This document shows, in pieces, positions 1 through 6,079 of a stretch of 6,162 nt of DNA. Origin of the DNA: Actinomycetota bacterium (GTDB taxonomy: Bacteria > Actinomycetota > Actinomycetes > Mycobacteriales > Micromonosporaceae). A program made the position numbers and the translations under genes. A model generated the notes under the pieces. It was not told the DNA's origin. It saw only the letters and a program-made list of their open reading frames with translations, and did not search any database. The stretch is from NCBI GenBank assembly GCA_005885115.1, contig VAXX01000275.1, forward strand, positions 748 to 6,909, in the 5' to 3' direction. How positions within the stretch are numbered: position 1 is the first letter of the stretch; every line of letters begins with the position of its first letter.

Positions 1-128
1 TTGGCGTCGGACGGGTCCTCGACGATCGGCGCCAGGGTGCCGTCGTAGTCGCAGGCGACCAGCAGTTGCGGGACCCGCGCGATCAGCCCCACCGCCGACC
101 GCAGGGCGGGGTCGATTCCGTCAGGCAA
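1..128 (-). CDS. otsB: Trehalose-6-phosphate phosphatase, N-terminal part (runs off the left edge)
   Basis: Dephosphorylates trehalose-6-phosphate to trehalose in the cytoplasm, the second step of the OtsA-OtsB pathway. Only the first 42 codons are in the window. The translation starts MPDGIDPALRSAVGLIARVP and continues into ACDYDGTLAPIVEDPSDA. DYDGTL is HAD-superfamily motif I, whose first Asp (residue 28) is the expected phosphoryl-accepting nucleophile, and the following APIVEDP is typical of trehalose phosphatases. The TTG start was chosen because it immediately follows the otsA stop (TAG then TTG) and has a GGAGG ribosome-binding site 5 nt upstream, inside the end of otsA. No ATG or GTG gives a better start before the HAD motif. 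The position behind otsA agrees with the assignment. The remaining HAD motifs lie outside the window. Confidence 0.9.
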   Translation of the reverse strand, partial: MPDGIDPALRSAVGLIARVPQLLVACDYDGTLAPIVEDPSDA

Positions 129-1541
129 CTAATCCTCCGAAGCGGGCAGCGCAGCCGAGGGTACGCCGAGGGCGGACAGGAACGAAGAGGCCCAATGGCG
201 GACATCGTGGGTACGAAGGTGCCGGCGCATGGCGCGCATGCGGCGGGACGCCTCGGTCTGGTCCGCGTGTACCGCCCGGGTCAGCGCGTCCTTGAGGCTC
301 TGCAGGTCGTGCGGGTTGCACAGGTACGCCTGTCGGAGCTCACCGGCCGCGCCGGCGAACTCGGACAGTACGAGCGCACCACCAAGGTCCACCCGGGCCG
401 CCACATACTCCTTGGCCACCAGATTCATGCCGTCTCGCAGGGGAGTCACCATCATCACGTCCGCCGCGCAGTAGAGCGCGACCAGTTCACTGCGACTGTA
501 CGACTGATGAAGGTAGTGCACGGCCGGCACGCCGACACGTCCGTGGTCCCCGTTGATCCGACCCACCTCGCGCTCCACTTTCACGCGTAGTGCCTGGTAG
601 TGCTCGACTCGCTCGCGGCTGGGCGTGGCGACCTGGACCATGACCGTCTCGGGGACGCTGAGTCGGTTTTCCGACAGCAGCTCCCGGTACGCCTTGAACC
701 GCTGCTCGATGCCCTTGGTGTAGTCCAGCCGGTCCACGCCCAGGATCACCGTCTTCGGGTCGCCGAGCTCCTTGCGGATCTGCTCGGCCCGGGCCCGGAT
801 GATCGGGCTGCTCGCCAGGGCCTCGATCTCGGGTACGTCGATGGAGATCGGGAACGCGGCCGCGTACACGGTCCGGCCGTCCTGCTCCACCCCGGCGCCG
901 CGGGGGCGCAGGCCGAGCAGGTGCCGGGTGAGCCGGAGGAAGTTCTGCGCGGCCAGCGGGCGCTGGAAGCCGACCAGGTCGGCGCCGAGCAGGCCGCGCA
1001 GGATCTCGGCCCGCCGGGGTAGCTGCATGAACAGCTCCACCGGCGGGAAGGGGATGTGCAGGAAGAACCCGATCCGCAGGTCGGGGCGCAGCTCCCGGAG
1101 CATCGCCGGTACCAGTTGGAGCTGGTAGTCCTGTACCCAGACGGTCGCGCCCGGGGCCGCCTCGTCCGCGGCGGCCCGGGCGAAGCGCTCGTTGACCCGC
1201 CGGTACGACTCCCACCAGCTCCGCTTGTAGATCGGCGTCTCGATGGCGTCGTGGTACAGCGGCCACAGGCTGGAGTTGGAGAAGCCCTCGTAGTAGCGCT
1301 CGACCTCGTCGCCGGACAGGGCCACCGGGCGCAACCGCATCCCTTCCAGCTCGAAGGGCTGGATCGGCTCCTGGTCCGGGTCGGTGGCGCTGCCCGTCCA
1401 GCCGACCCAGGTACCCGCCTGGGCGACCAGTACCGGGTGCAGCGCGGTGACCAGGCCGCCCGGGCTGCGCCGCCACGACCCCGGCGCCACCTCATCGACC
1501 GGTAGCCGGTTCGCCACGACCACGAAGGAACTCGGTGCCAC
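129..1541 (-). CDS. otsA: Alpha,alpha-trehalose-6-phosphate synthase (GT20 family)
   Basis: Joins glucose from a nucleotide sugar (UDP-glucose in the classic enzyme; actinobacterial enzymes may accept others) to glucose-6-phosphate, giving trehalose-6-phosphate; cytoplasmic. The 470-residue length fits the family. Active-site residues line up with E. coli OtsA by nearly constant offset: R12 in ANRLP, the glycine pair G28-G29, W48, Y84 and W93 (glucose-6-phosphate site), D138 in VQDYQL, H162 in FFLHIPFP, R271 and K276 in [10 protein letters not shown], and D370 and E378 in [13 protein letters not shown] (nucleotide-sugar site). None is missing, so the enzyme should be active. The start is GTG, preceded by a purine-rich GGAGGGGAG site 7 nt upstream. 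An overlapping GTG 8 nt further upstream is in another frame. The gene is transcribed away from the membrane-protein gene at 1649 and reads directly into otsB. Confidence 0.97.
   Translation of the reverse strand: MAPSSFVVVANRLPVDEVAPGSWRRSPGGLVTALHPVLVAQAGTWVGWTGSATDPDQEPIQPFELEGMRLRPVALSGDEVERYYEGFSNSSLWPLYHDAIETPIYKRSWWESYRRVNERFARAAADEAAPGATVWVQDYQLQLVPAMLRELRPDLRIGFFLHIPFPPVELFMQLPRRAEILRGLLGADLVGFQRPLAAQNFLRLTRHLLGLRPRGAGVEQDGRTVYAAAFPISIDVPEIEALASSPIIRARAEQIRKELGDPKTVILGVDRLDYTKGIEQRFKAYRELLSENRLSVPETVMVQVATPSRERVEHYQALRVKVEREVGRINGDHGRVGVPAVHYLHQSYSRSELVALYCAADVMMVTPLRDGMNLVAKEYVAARVDLGGALVLSEFAGAAGELRQAYLCNPHDLQSLKDALTRAVHADQTEASRRMRAMRRHLRTHDVRHWASSFLSALGVPSAALPASED
134..138 (-). 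promoter_or_regulatory. Ribosome-binding site of otsB
   Basis: Read on the minus strand, GGAGG lies 5 nt before the TTG start of otsB and within the last codons of otsA (encoding S-E-D). It decides the otsB start and, with the abutting stop and start codons, implies translational coupling of the two enzymes. Confidence 0.75.
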
Positions 1542-1548
1542 CCCGACA

Positions 1549-1557
1549 CTCCCCTCC
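1549..1557 (-). promoter_or_regulatory. Ribosome-binding site of otsA
   Basis: Read on the minus strand the site is GGAGGGGAG, followed by a 7-nt spacer and the GTG start. It supports the GTG at 1541 as the otsA start in preference to neighbouring GTG codons in other frames. Confidence 0.7.
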
Positions 1558-1572
1558 GCCTACCGTCCGAAA

Positions 1573-1578
1573 AGCCTA
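1573..1578 (-). promoter_or_regulatory. Possible -10 element of the otsAB promoter
   Basis: On the minus strand the hexamer is TAGGCT, matching the actinobacterial TANNNT -10 pattern. A start site about 7 nt downstream would give an untranslated leader of roughly 25 nt that carries the otsA ribosome-binding site. No good TTGACA-like -35 is visible at 16-18 bp spacing, which is common in actinobacteria but keeps this tentative. Confidence 0.3.
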
Positions 1579-1604
1579 CTGGATCGCGCCGAACGGCGGA
1601 TCGA

Positions 1605-1620
1605 CCCCGGGTGGCCGGGG
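1605..1620. repeat. Perfect short inverted repeat in the divergent intergenic region
   Basis: CCCCGG and CCGGGG arms of 6 bp flank a 4-bp GTGG centre. The repeat lies between the divergent otsA and membrane-protein starts, 29 bp upstream of the ATG at 1649. It could be a regulator site or an RNA hairpin in the leader of the plus-strand gene. In DNA this rich in G and C a 6-bp repeat can also arise by chance. Confidence 0.35.
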
Positions 1621-1648
1621 GTTGCCCGGCGATGACATCCTGCGAGCC

Positions 1649-2212
1649 ATGGCGGAGGGTTCCACGCGGGGCGGCCGGTCAACCGCGGGCCCGCTCGTGC
1701 TCGCGGTGATCTTCCTCGCTGTCCTCGGCGCGGGCGCCGGCTTCAGCCTCGGTACCCTCGCCCGGGACGGGCACACCACGGCCACCTCCAGCTCCGGTCC
1801 GCCGCCGACCGGGTCCGACCGGACGCCGGTGAGCACCCCGCCCGCGACCGACGGCACCCCGTCGGCCAGCGCGAGCGCGGTCCGGTGCCTGGCGCACACC
1901 GAGCAGCAGGCCGGCGCCGCCCCACTGATCCAGCTTCTCTACCTGCACACCAAGGACTCCGAGGTGTGGATCTGCCGGTCCACCGACGGCACCCTGTACT
2001 ACCAGGGCCACAAGGGGCAGCCGGGCGGCACGCTGACCGAGGGGTCCACCGCGCTGTTCCTCAACACCGTCGAGCGCGAGGGCGGCAACGGGTACGTGGC
2101 GACCAACACCAGCCCGGCCGACGGCCACGTGACCAAGTACCACGTCACCAGCCAGCGGTTGATCATCGAGGACACCGTGACCGGTGACCGGGAGATCCAG
2201 CCCGCCGTCTGA
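1649..2212 (+). CDS. Single-pass membrane-anchored protein with extracytoplasmic C-terminal domain, function unknown
   Basis: 187 residues; I do not recognise the family. The basic N-terminus (R7, R10) precedes one hydrophobic segment at about residues 14-36, predicting N-in, C-out topology as an uncleaved anchor. Residues 41-78 form a Ser/Thr/Pro/Gly-rich linker, as in stalked envelope proteins. Residues 79-187 look like a compact beta-rich domain, with VRC at its start and EVWICR, LYYQGH, ALFLNTVER and YVATNT segments. Its two cysteines (C80, C109) could form a disulfide outside the cell. The frame is open upstream to an ATG at 1535, but that would place the start inside otsA and ahead of an unusual Pro-rich leader, so the ATG at 1649 directly before the anchor was chosen. 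It lacks a clear ribosome-binding site, so a leaderless transcript is possible. The exported propeller gene follows 72 bp later on the same strand. Confidence 0.75.
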   Translation: MAEGSTRGGRSTAGPLVLAVIFLAVLGAGAGFSLGTLARDGHTTATSSSGPPPTGSDRTPVSTPPATDGTPSASASAVRCLAHTEQQAGAAPLIQLLYLHTKDSEVWICRSTDGTLYYQGHKGQPGGTLTEGSTALFLNTVEREGGNGYVATNTSPADGHVTKYHVTSQRLIIEDTVTGDREIQPAV

Positions 2213-2284
2213 CGGGTTGCGGTTCGGAAAGCACTCAGGTGCCGGACGGTTGCGACGATGATGGGCGTGGACACGGGGGGACCG

Positions 2285-3217
2285 ATGATCAAACTTCTGG
2301 GGTACGGGGTGCTGGGCGCGGCGGCGGCGATCGTGCTCGCGGCGCCGGCGCAGGCGGCCACGCCGGGACACCGCATCGCGTACGTGCGGGCCGGCTCGGT
2401 GTACGTGCTGTCCGGGACCGTGGAGACGCGGCTCACCGGTGACTCCGACGACACCCGGCCGCGCTGGTCGCCGGACGGGCAGCGGATCGCGTACGGGCAC
2501 GCCGGCCGGCTCTGGGTGATGAACGCCGACGGTACCGGCCGCCAGGCCCTGGCCACCGGTACCGCCGGGGGAGCCGGCTGGTCGCCGGACGGCCGCTGGC
2601 TGGCCTTCGAGGCGCGCGGCTGCACGGGCCTGGATGGCGTCTTCGAGGTACCCGCCACCGGCGGCACCCCGCAGGCCCTGTTCCCGCTGGAGTGCCGCGG
2701 CAAGCCGGTACCGGCCGCGACCGCCCGGCCCCGTAGCGCCGGTGACCTCGCCACCCGGATGCGCGCGGACGGGGCGGTCGCCTGGTCCCCGGACGGCACC
2801 CGGATCGCCTTCCGGGGCGGCCAGTGCCTGGGTATCTTCGACGACTGCCTGACCGTCGGGACGGTGGCGACCGGCGACGAGCAGCTCGTCGACGCGTACG
2901 GCGGCGGCGGCCAGGTGTACTCGGGCTTCGCCGTGGTACCGGCGTGGAGCCCGGACGGGCAGCGGCTGTCCTGGACCGCCGAGCAGCAGGGCGACAGCCG
3001 GGCGACGACGCAGCCGATCCACGTGGTGGAGGCCGCCCCGACCGGGGCCGGCCGGCGTACCGTCGGCGTGGCGCTGGACCGGGAGATGACCTATGCCGGT
3101 CCCGGCACCGGGGTGCTGACCGGCTCGTACCATGGCGGCTCCTGGATCATCTCGGTCGACCTGGCGACCGGTGCGCGTACCCCCTTGCGTCCCGGCTCGC
3201 AGCCCAGCGTGGCCTGA
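2285..3217 (+). CDS. Exported TolB-like beta-propeller (WD40-like PD40 repeat) protein
   Basis: 310 residues, probably secreted. Residues 1-24 form a signal peptide: a short n-region with K3, a hydrophobic alanine-rich core and an AQA cleavage site before ATPGH. The mature part carries four WSPDG repeat motifs at about residues 61-65, 99-103, 167-171 and 221-225, followed by QRIAY, RWLAF, TRIAF and QRLSW, the hallmark of PD40 blades. Four cysteines (C113, C137, C181, C188) could form two disulfides. No peptidase, kinase or other catalytic domain is attached, so the role is probably binding or scaffolding in the envelope; the ligand cannot be told from sequence. The ATG at 2285 was preferred because GGGGGGA sits just upstream and it gives a clean signal peptide. 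An in-frame ATG at 2258 would add nine residues including an Asp and has no visible ribosome-binding site. The substrate-specific name TolB should not be transferred, since Gram-positive bacteria lack the Tol-Pal system. Confidence 0.82.
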   Translation: MIKLLGYGVLGAAAAIVLAAPAQAATPGHRIAYVRAGSVYVLSGTVETRLTGDSDDTRPRWSPDGQRIAYGHAGRLWVMNADGTGRQALATGTAGGAGWSPDGRWLAFEARGCTGLDGVFEVPATGGTPQALFPLECRGKPVPAATARPRSAGDLATRMRADGAVAWSPDGTRIAFRGGQCLGIFDDCLTVGTVATGDEQLVDAYGGGGQVYSGFAVVPAWSPDGQRLSWTAEQQGDSRATTQPIHVVEAAPTGAGRRTVGVALDREMTYAGPGTGVLTGSYHGGSWIISVDLATGARTPLRPGSQPSVA

Positions 3218-3264
3218 GCCGGGCCGCGTTGGGCGACCGCGCGCGGACCTGAAAGGATTGGTCC

Positions 3265-4941
3265 GTGGCTCAGTTCATCTACACGCTCGAAAAGGCCCGC
3301 AGGGCGCACGGCGACAAGGTCGTCCTCGACGACGTGACGCTCAACTTCCTGCCCGGCGCCAAGATCGGTGTGGTCGGCCCGAACGGCGCCGGAAAGTCCA
3401 GCCTGCTGCGCATCATGGCCGGGCTGGACCGGCCCAGCAACGGCGAGGCCCGGCTGATGCCCGGGTACACGGTGGGCCTGCTGGCCCAGGAGCCGCCGCT
3501 GAACGACGCGAAGACGGTCCTGGGCAACATCGAGGAGGCCGTCGCCGAGACCAAGGCGAAGCTGGAGCGGTTCAACAAGATCGCCGAGCAGATGGCCACC
3601 GACTACTCCGACGAGCTGATGGACGAGATGGGCCGGCTCCAGGAGGAGCTGGACCACGCGGACGCCTGGGACGTGGACTCGAAGCTGGCGCTGGCGATGG
3701 ACGCGCTGCGCTGCCCGCCGCCCGACGCGGACGTGACCCAGCTCTCCGGCGGCGAGCGGCGCCGGGTGGCGCTGTGCAAGCTGCTGTTGCAGCAGCCCGA
3801 CCTGCTGCTGCTGGACGAGCCGACCAACCACCTGGACGCGGAGAGCGTGCAGTGGCTGGAGCAGCACCTGGCCAAGTACCCGGGCACGGTCATCGCGATC
3901 ACCCACGACCGGTACTTCCTGGACAACGTGGCGCAGTGGATCCTGGAGCTGGACCGGGGCCGGGCGTACCCGTACGAGGGCAACTACTCGACGTACCTGG
4001 ACAAGAAGTCGGCCCGCCTGGCGGTACAGGGGCGCAAGGACGCCAAGCTACACAAGCGGCTGTCCGAGGAGCTGGAGTGGGTACGGTCCAACGCGCGGGC
4101 GCGGCAGACCAAGTCCCGGGCCCGGCTGGGCCGGTACGAGGAGATGGCCGCCGAGGCGGAGAAGACCCGCAAGCTGGACTTCGAGGAGATCCAGATCCCG
4201 CCGGGCCCGCGCCTGGGCAACACGGTCATCGAGGCGCACCACCTGACCAAGGGCTTCGGCGACCGGGTACTCATCGAGGACCTGTCGTTCTCGCTGCCGC
4301 GCAACGGCATCGTCGGCATCATCGGGCCCAACGGCGTCGGCAAGACCACACTGTTCAAGACGATCGTCGGGTTCGAGAAGCCGGACAGCGGCGAGGTACG
4401 CATCGGCGAGACGGTCCAGTTGTCCTACGTCGACCAGAACCGCTCCGGCCTGGAGCCGAAGAAGACCGTGTGGGAGGTCGTCTCCGACGGGCTGGACCAC
4501 CTCATGGTCGGCAAGGTCGAGATGCCCTCGCGGGCGTACGTGGCGGCCTTCGGGTTCAAGGGCCCGGACCAGCAGAAACCCACGGGGGTACTGTCCGGTG
4601 GCGAGCGCAACCGGCTCAACCTGGCGCTGACCCTGAAGATCGGCGGCAACGTCATCCTGCTCGACGAGCCGACCAACGACCTGGACGTGGAGACCCTCGG
4701 CTCGCTGGAGAACGCGCTGCTGGACTTCCCCGGCTGCGCCGTGGTGATCTCGCACGACCGGATGTTCCTCGACCGGGTCGCCACGCACATCCTGGCCTGG
4801 GAGGGCGACGCCGAGAACCCGGCCAGGTGGTTCTGGTTCGAGGGCAACTTCGACGCGTACGAGAAGAACAAGGTCGACCGGCTCGGTCCCGAGGCCGCCC
4901 GCCCGCACGCGGTGACCTACCGCAAACTGACCCGCGACTGA
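3265..4941 (+). CDS. ettA: Energy-dependent translational throttle protein EttA (ABC-F ATPase)
   Basis: ABC-F protein that binds the ribosomal E site and couples nucleotide state to the start of elongation; cytoplasmic, with no membrane segments. 558 residues, against about 555 in E. coli EttA. Domain 1 has Walker A GPNGAGKSS (38-46), signature LSGGE (160-164), Walker B LLLDEPTNHLD with catalytic E185, and switch H214. Residues about 90-135 form the charged helical arm insertion typical of EttA. The inter-domain P-site tRNA-interacting linker spans about 245-315 and is rich in Lys and Arg (SNARARQTKSRARLGRYEEM). Domain 2 has Walker A GPNGVGKTT (354-362), LSGGE (443-447), Walker B with E468, and switch H497. 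Both catalytic glutamates are intact. The GTG start has a GAAAGGA ribosome-binding site 7 nt upstream. The gene leads a three-gene run. The linker and near-E. coli length favour EttA over antibiotic-resistance ABC-F proteins. Confidence 0.96.
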   Translation: MAQFIYTLEKARRAHGDKVVLDDVTLNFLPGAKIGVVGPNGAGKSSLLRIMAGLDRPSNGEARLMPGYTVGLLAQEPPLNDAKTVLGNIEEAVAETKAKLERFNKIAEQMATDYSDELMDEMGRLQEELDHADAWDVDSKLALAMDALRCPPPDADVTQLSGGERRRVALCKLLLQQPDLLLLDEPTNHLDAESVQWLEQHLAKYPGTVIAITHDRYFLDNVAQWILELDRGRAYPYEGNYSTYLDKKSARLAVQGRKDAKLHKRLSEELEWVRSNARARQTKSRARLGRYEEMAAEAEKTRKLDFEEIQIPPGPRLGNTVIEAHHLTKGFGDRVLIEDLSFSLPRNGIVGIIGPNGVGKTTLFKTIVGFEKPDSGEVRIGETVQLSYVDQNRSGLEPKKTVWEVVSDGLDHLMVGKVEMPSRAYVAAFGFKGPDQQKPTGVLSGGERNRLNLALTLKIGGNVILLDEPTNDLDVETLGSLENALLDFPGCAVVISHDRMFLDRVATHILAWEGDAENPARWFWFEGNFDAYEKNKVDRLGPEAARPHAVTYRKLTRD

Positions 4942-4948
4942 GTCTGCC

Positions 4949-5395
4949 GTGCGTCCTCCCCGGCCGCCCGCAGCGCCTGGACCGACGGTCGGGACGCGGC
5001 GGTTCTCCCACCACTGTCCGGTGCGCTGGTCGGACATGGACGTCTATGGCCACGTCAACAACGCCCGGATGCTCACCCTCTACGAGGAGGCCCGGGTGGC
5101 GCTGATGTTCGGCGCGGCCCGGGACAGCGGGATCACCAGCTTCGAGGCGGGCATCGTGATCGCCCGGCACGAGATCGACTACCTGCGTCCGGTGGACTAC
5201 GCCGACCCGGTACGCATCGAGCTGTGGGTGGCCGAGCTGCGCCCGTCCCGGTTCACCATCGGGTACGAGCTGTTCGACAAGGACCAGGTGGCCAGCCGGG
5301 CCCGCTCGGTGTGCGTACCGTTCGATCTGGCCGCCGGCCGGCCACGCCGGCTGTCCGACGCCGAACGCGACTTCCTCCAGCCCTGGCTGGGCTGA
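4949..5395 (+). CDS. Hotdog-fold acyl-CoA thioesterase (4HBT/YbgC-FadM type)
   Basis: 148 residues, predicted to hydrolyse acyl-CoA thioesters in the cytoplasm; the acyl substrate is unknown. The diagnostic stretch is RWSDMDVYGHVNNARMLTLY at about residues 26-45. D31 aligns with the catalytic Asp of 4-hydroxybenzoyl-CoA thioesterases, and GHVNN begins the long central hotdog helix, followed by the YEEAR helix. Later strands are visible at IVIARHEIDYLRPVDYADPV, RIELWVAEL and RFTIGYELFD. The family acts as dimers or tetramers. The GTG start is 7 bp after the ettA stop with only a weak ribosome-binding site, suggesting translation depends on ribosomes finishing ettA. It was chosen because no other in-frame start lies before the catalytic motif. 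The first 15 residues are Pro-rich and probably disordered. The link to EttA is positional; I see no obvious mechanistic connection. Confidence 0.9.
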   Translation: MRPPRPPAAPGPTVGTRRFSHHCPVRWSDMDVYGHVNNARMLTLYEEARVALMFGAARDSGITSFEAGIVIARHEIDYLRPVDYADPVRIELWVAELRPSRFTIGYELFDKDQVASRARSVCVPFDLAAGRPRRLSDAERDFLQPWLG

Positions 5396-5402
5396 CCCGG
5401 CC

Positions 5403-6014
5403 ATGGCTGGGCCGACCGCCGCCGAGGCCGCGCCGTTCCTGGCCCGGCTGACCCGGCTGGACCCGGACGCGCTGGTCCGGCTCCGCCCGGCCGGCCCGGA
5501 CCGGGTGGTCCTGTGGGGCCGGGTGCCGTGGGGCGTACTCGTGACCCGGACGGTACCCGGCGGGGCGGTCGGGGACGTCTCCGTGGGCGCCGCTGCGCTC
5601 CTCCGCTCGCTCACTGACGGTGACGGCACCCTGCCGCCGTCCCGGGACCGGGACTGGCGCTGGCCGCTGCCGCCGGGCCCGGGCCAGGTGATCGAGGCGC
5701 TGCCCGGGTCCGAGGTGCGCCGGCTGGGTACCGCCGCGGCCCGGACGCTGCGCGAGGCGCGCGGCCGGGTCGGCGAGCGGGCGCTGCGCGATGCGCTGCT
5801 GGAGTACGTGCCGATCGTGGTGACCGCCGGGGACAAGAAGATCGAGATCCGTCAAGGTCTGGTCCAGGCGGTGCTCCGGATGGCATTTATGAGTACCGAT
5901 TCCGTCGGGGACGTCACGGTTCGTGTAGCAGGTACCTGGGTGGGTTTGGCGGCAGAATACGGGTCCGTATGGCTACAAAACACTCCAAGCCTGGCTATTC
6001 ACGTGGCCAAGTAG
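5403..6014 (+). CDS. Conserved-looking actinobacterial protein of unknown function
   Basis: 203 residues; I do not recognise a named family. It has no signal peptide, membrane segment or cysteine, so a cytoplasmic location is likely. The N-terminal third contains the PFLARLTRLDPDALVRLRPAG segment and then strands around RVVLWGRVPWGVLVTR. An Arg-rich helical part (about 104-134) follows. The C-terminal part reads VPIVVTAGDKKIEIRQGLVQ and then VRVAGTWVGLAAEYGSVWLQ, which looks like a small beta-sheet. The ATG is 7 bp after the thioesterase stop, so it belongs to the ettA run and probably depends on coupling, the local ribosome-binding site being weak. From codon 160 to the stop, base composition changes sharply: GC3 falls to about 57%, against near-saturation earlier, and rare codons such as GCA, GTA, CTA and ATT appear. 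The protein sequence stays plausible, so I keep the full ORF, but the tail may be constrained by something else or of different origin. Confidence 0.75.
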   Translation: MAGPTAAEAAPFLARLTRLDPDALVRLRPAGPDRVVLWGRVPWGVLVTRTVPGGAVGDVSVGAAALLRSLTDGDGTLPPSRDRDWRWPLPPGPGQVIEALPGSEVRRLGTAAARTLREARGRVGERALRDALLEYVPIVVTAGDKKIEIRQGLVQAVLRMAFMSTDSVGDVTVRVAGTWVGLAAEYGSVWLQNTPSLAIHVAK

Positions 6015-6028
6015 CTTATTCGCGCCAT

Positions 6029-6064
6029 CCGAACGGTTGAGGGGCTAGTGGCCCAACGGTTCGG
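6029..6064 (+). terminator. Stem-loop, probable terminator of the ettA operon
   Basis: Outer arms CCGAAC (6029-6034) and GTTCGG (6059-6064) pair over 6 bp. After one G-G mismatch, GTTG (6036-6039) pairs with CAAC (6054-6057). An inner GGC/GCC stem with a TAGTG loop closes the top. It starts 15 bp after the stop codon at 6014. There is no T-run after it, as is usual for terminators in high-GC actinobacteria. The same bases contain AACGGTT twice in direct orientation (6032-6038 and 6055-6061), so a protein-binding site is the main alternative. Confidence 0.45.
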
Positions 6065-6068
6065 TGCG

Positions 6069-6074
6069 TAGCAT
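6069..6074 (+). promoter_or_regulatory. Possible -10 element for a gene beyond the right edge
   Basis: TAGCAT fits the actinobacterial TANNNT pattern and lies just downstream of the putative terminator. A start site around 6080-6082 would place the transcript start right at the CTCGCC arm of the structured leader. No clear -35 is seen at 16-18 bp spacing (6045-6052 reads as part of the stem-loop), which weakens the call. Confidence 0.3.
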
Positions 6075-6079
6075 TCGGA

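Noticed and set aside
129..1541. Long frames on the opposite strand and alternate frames over otsA (for example 600-1022 + and 487-1476 -)
   Set aside because: They lie over a gene with all active-site residues in place; their Arg/Pro/Gly-rich, low-complexity translations are typical out-of-frame products of high-GC coding DNA.
1535..1648. Upstream extension of the membrane-protein gene to the ATG at 1535
   Set aside because: It would start inside otsA on the opposite strand and add a Pro/Gly-rich segment ahead of the membrane anchor; the ATG at 1649 gives a conventional short basic N-terminus.
2226..2251. Possible ECF-sigma promoter before the propeller gene (GGAAAG, then CGGTT)
   Set aside because: The hexamers only loosely match the GGAAC and CGTC consensus, and such pairs are frequent by chance in this composition.
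3218..3264. Promoter or terminator between the propeller gene and ettA
   Set aside because: In the 47-bp gap I find only the ettA ribosome-binding site; no -10-like hexamer or convincing stem-loop is visible.
3132..5105. Large 657-residue plus-strand frame spanning ettA
   Set aside because: It is the out-of-frame shadow of ettA: the translation is Arg/Gly/Pro-rich without domains, while the 558-residue frame has complete paired ABC motifs.
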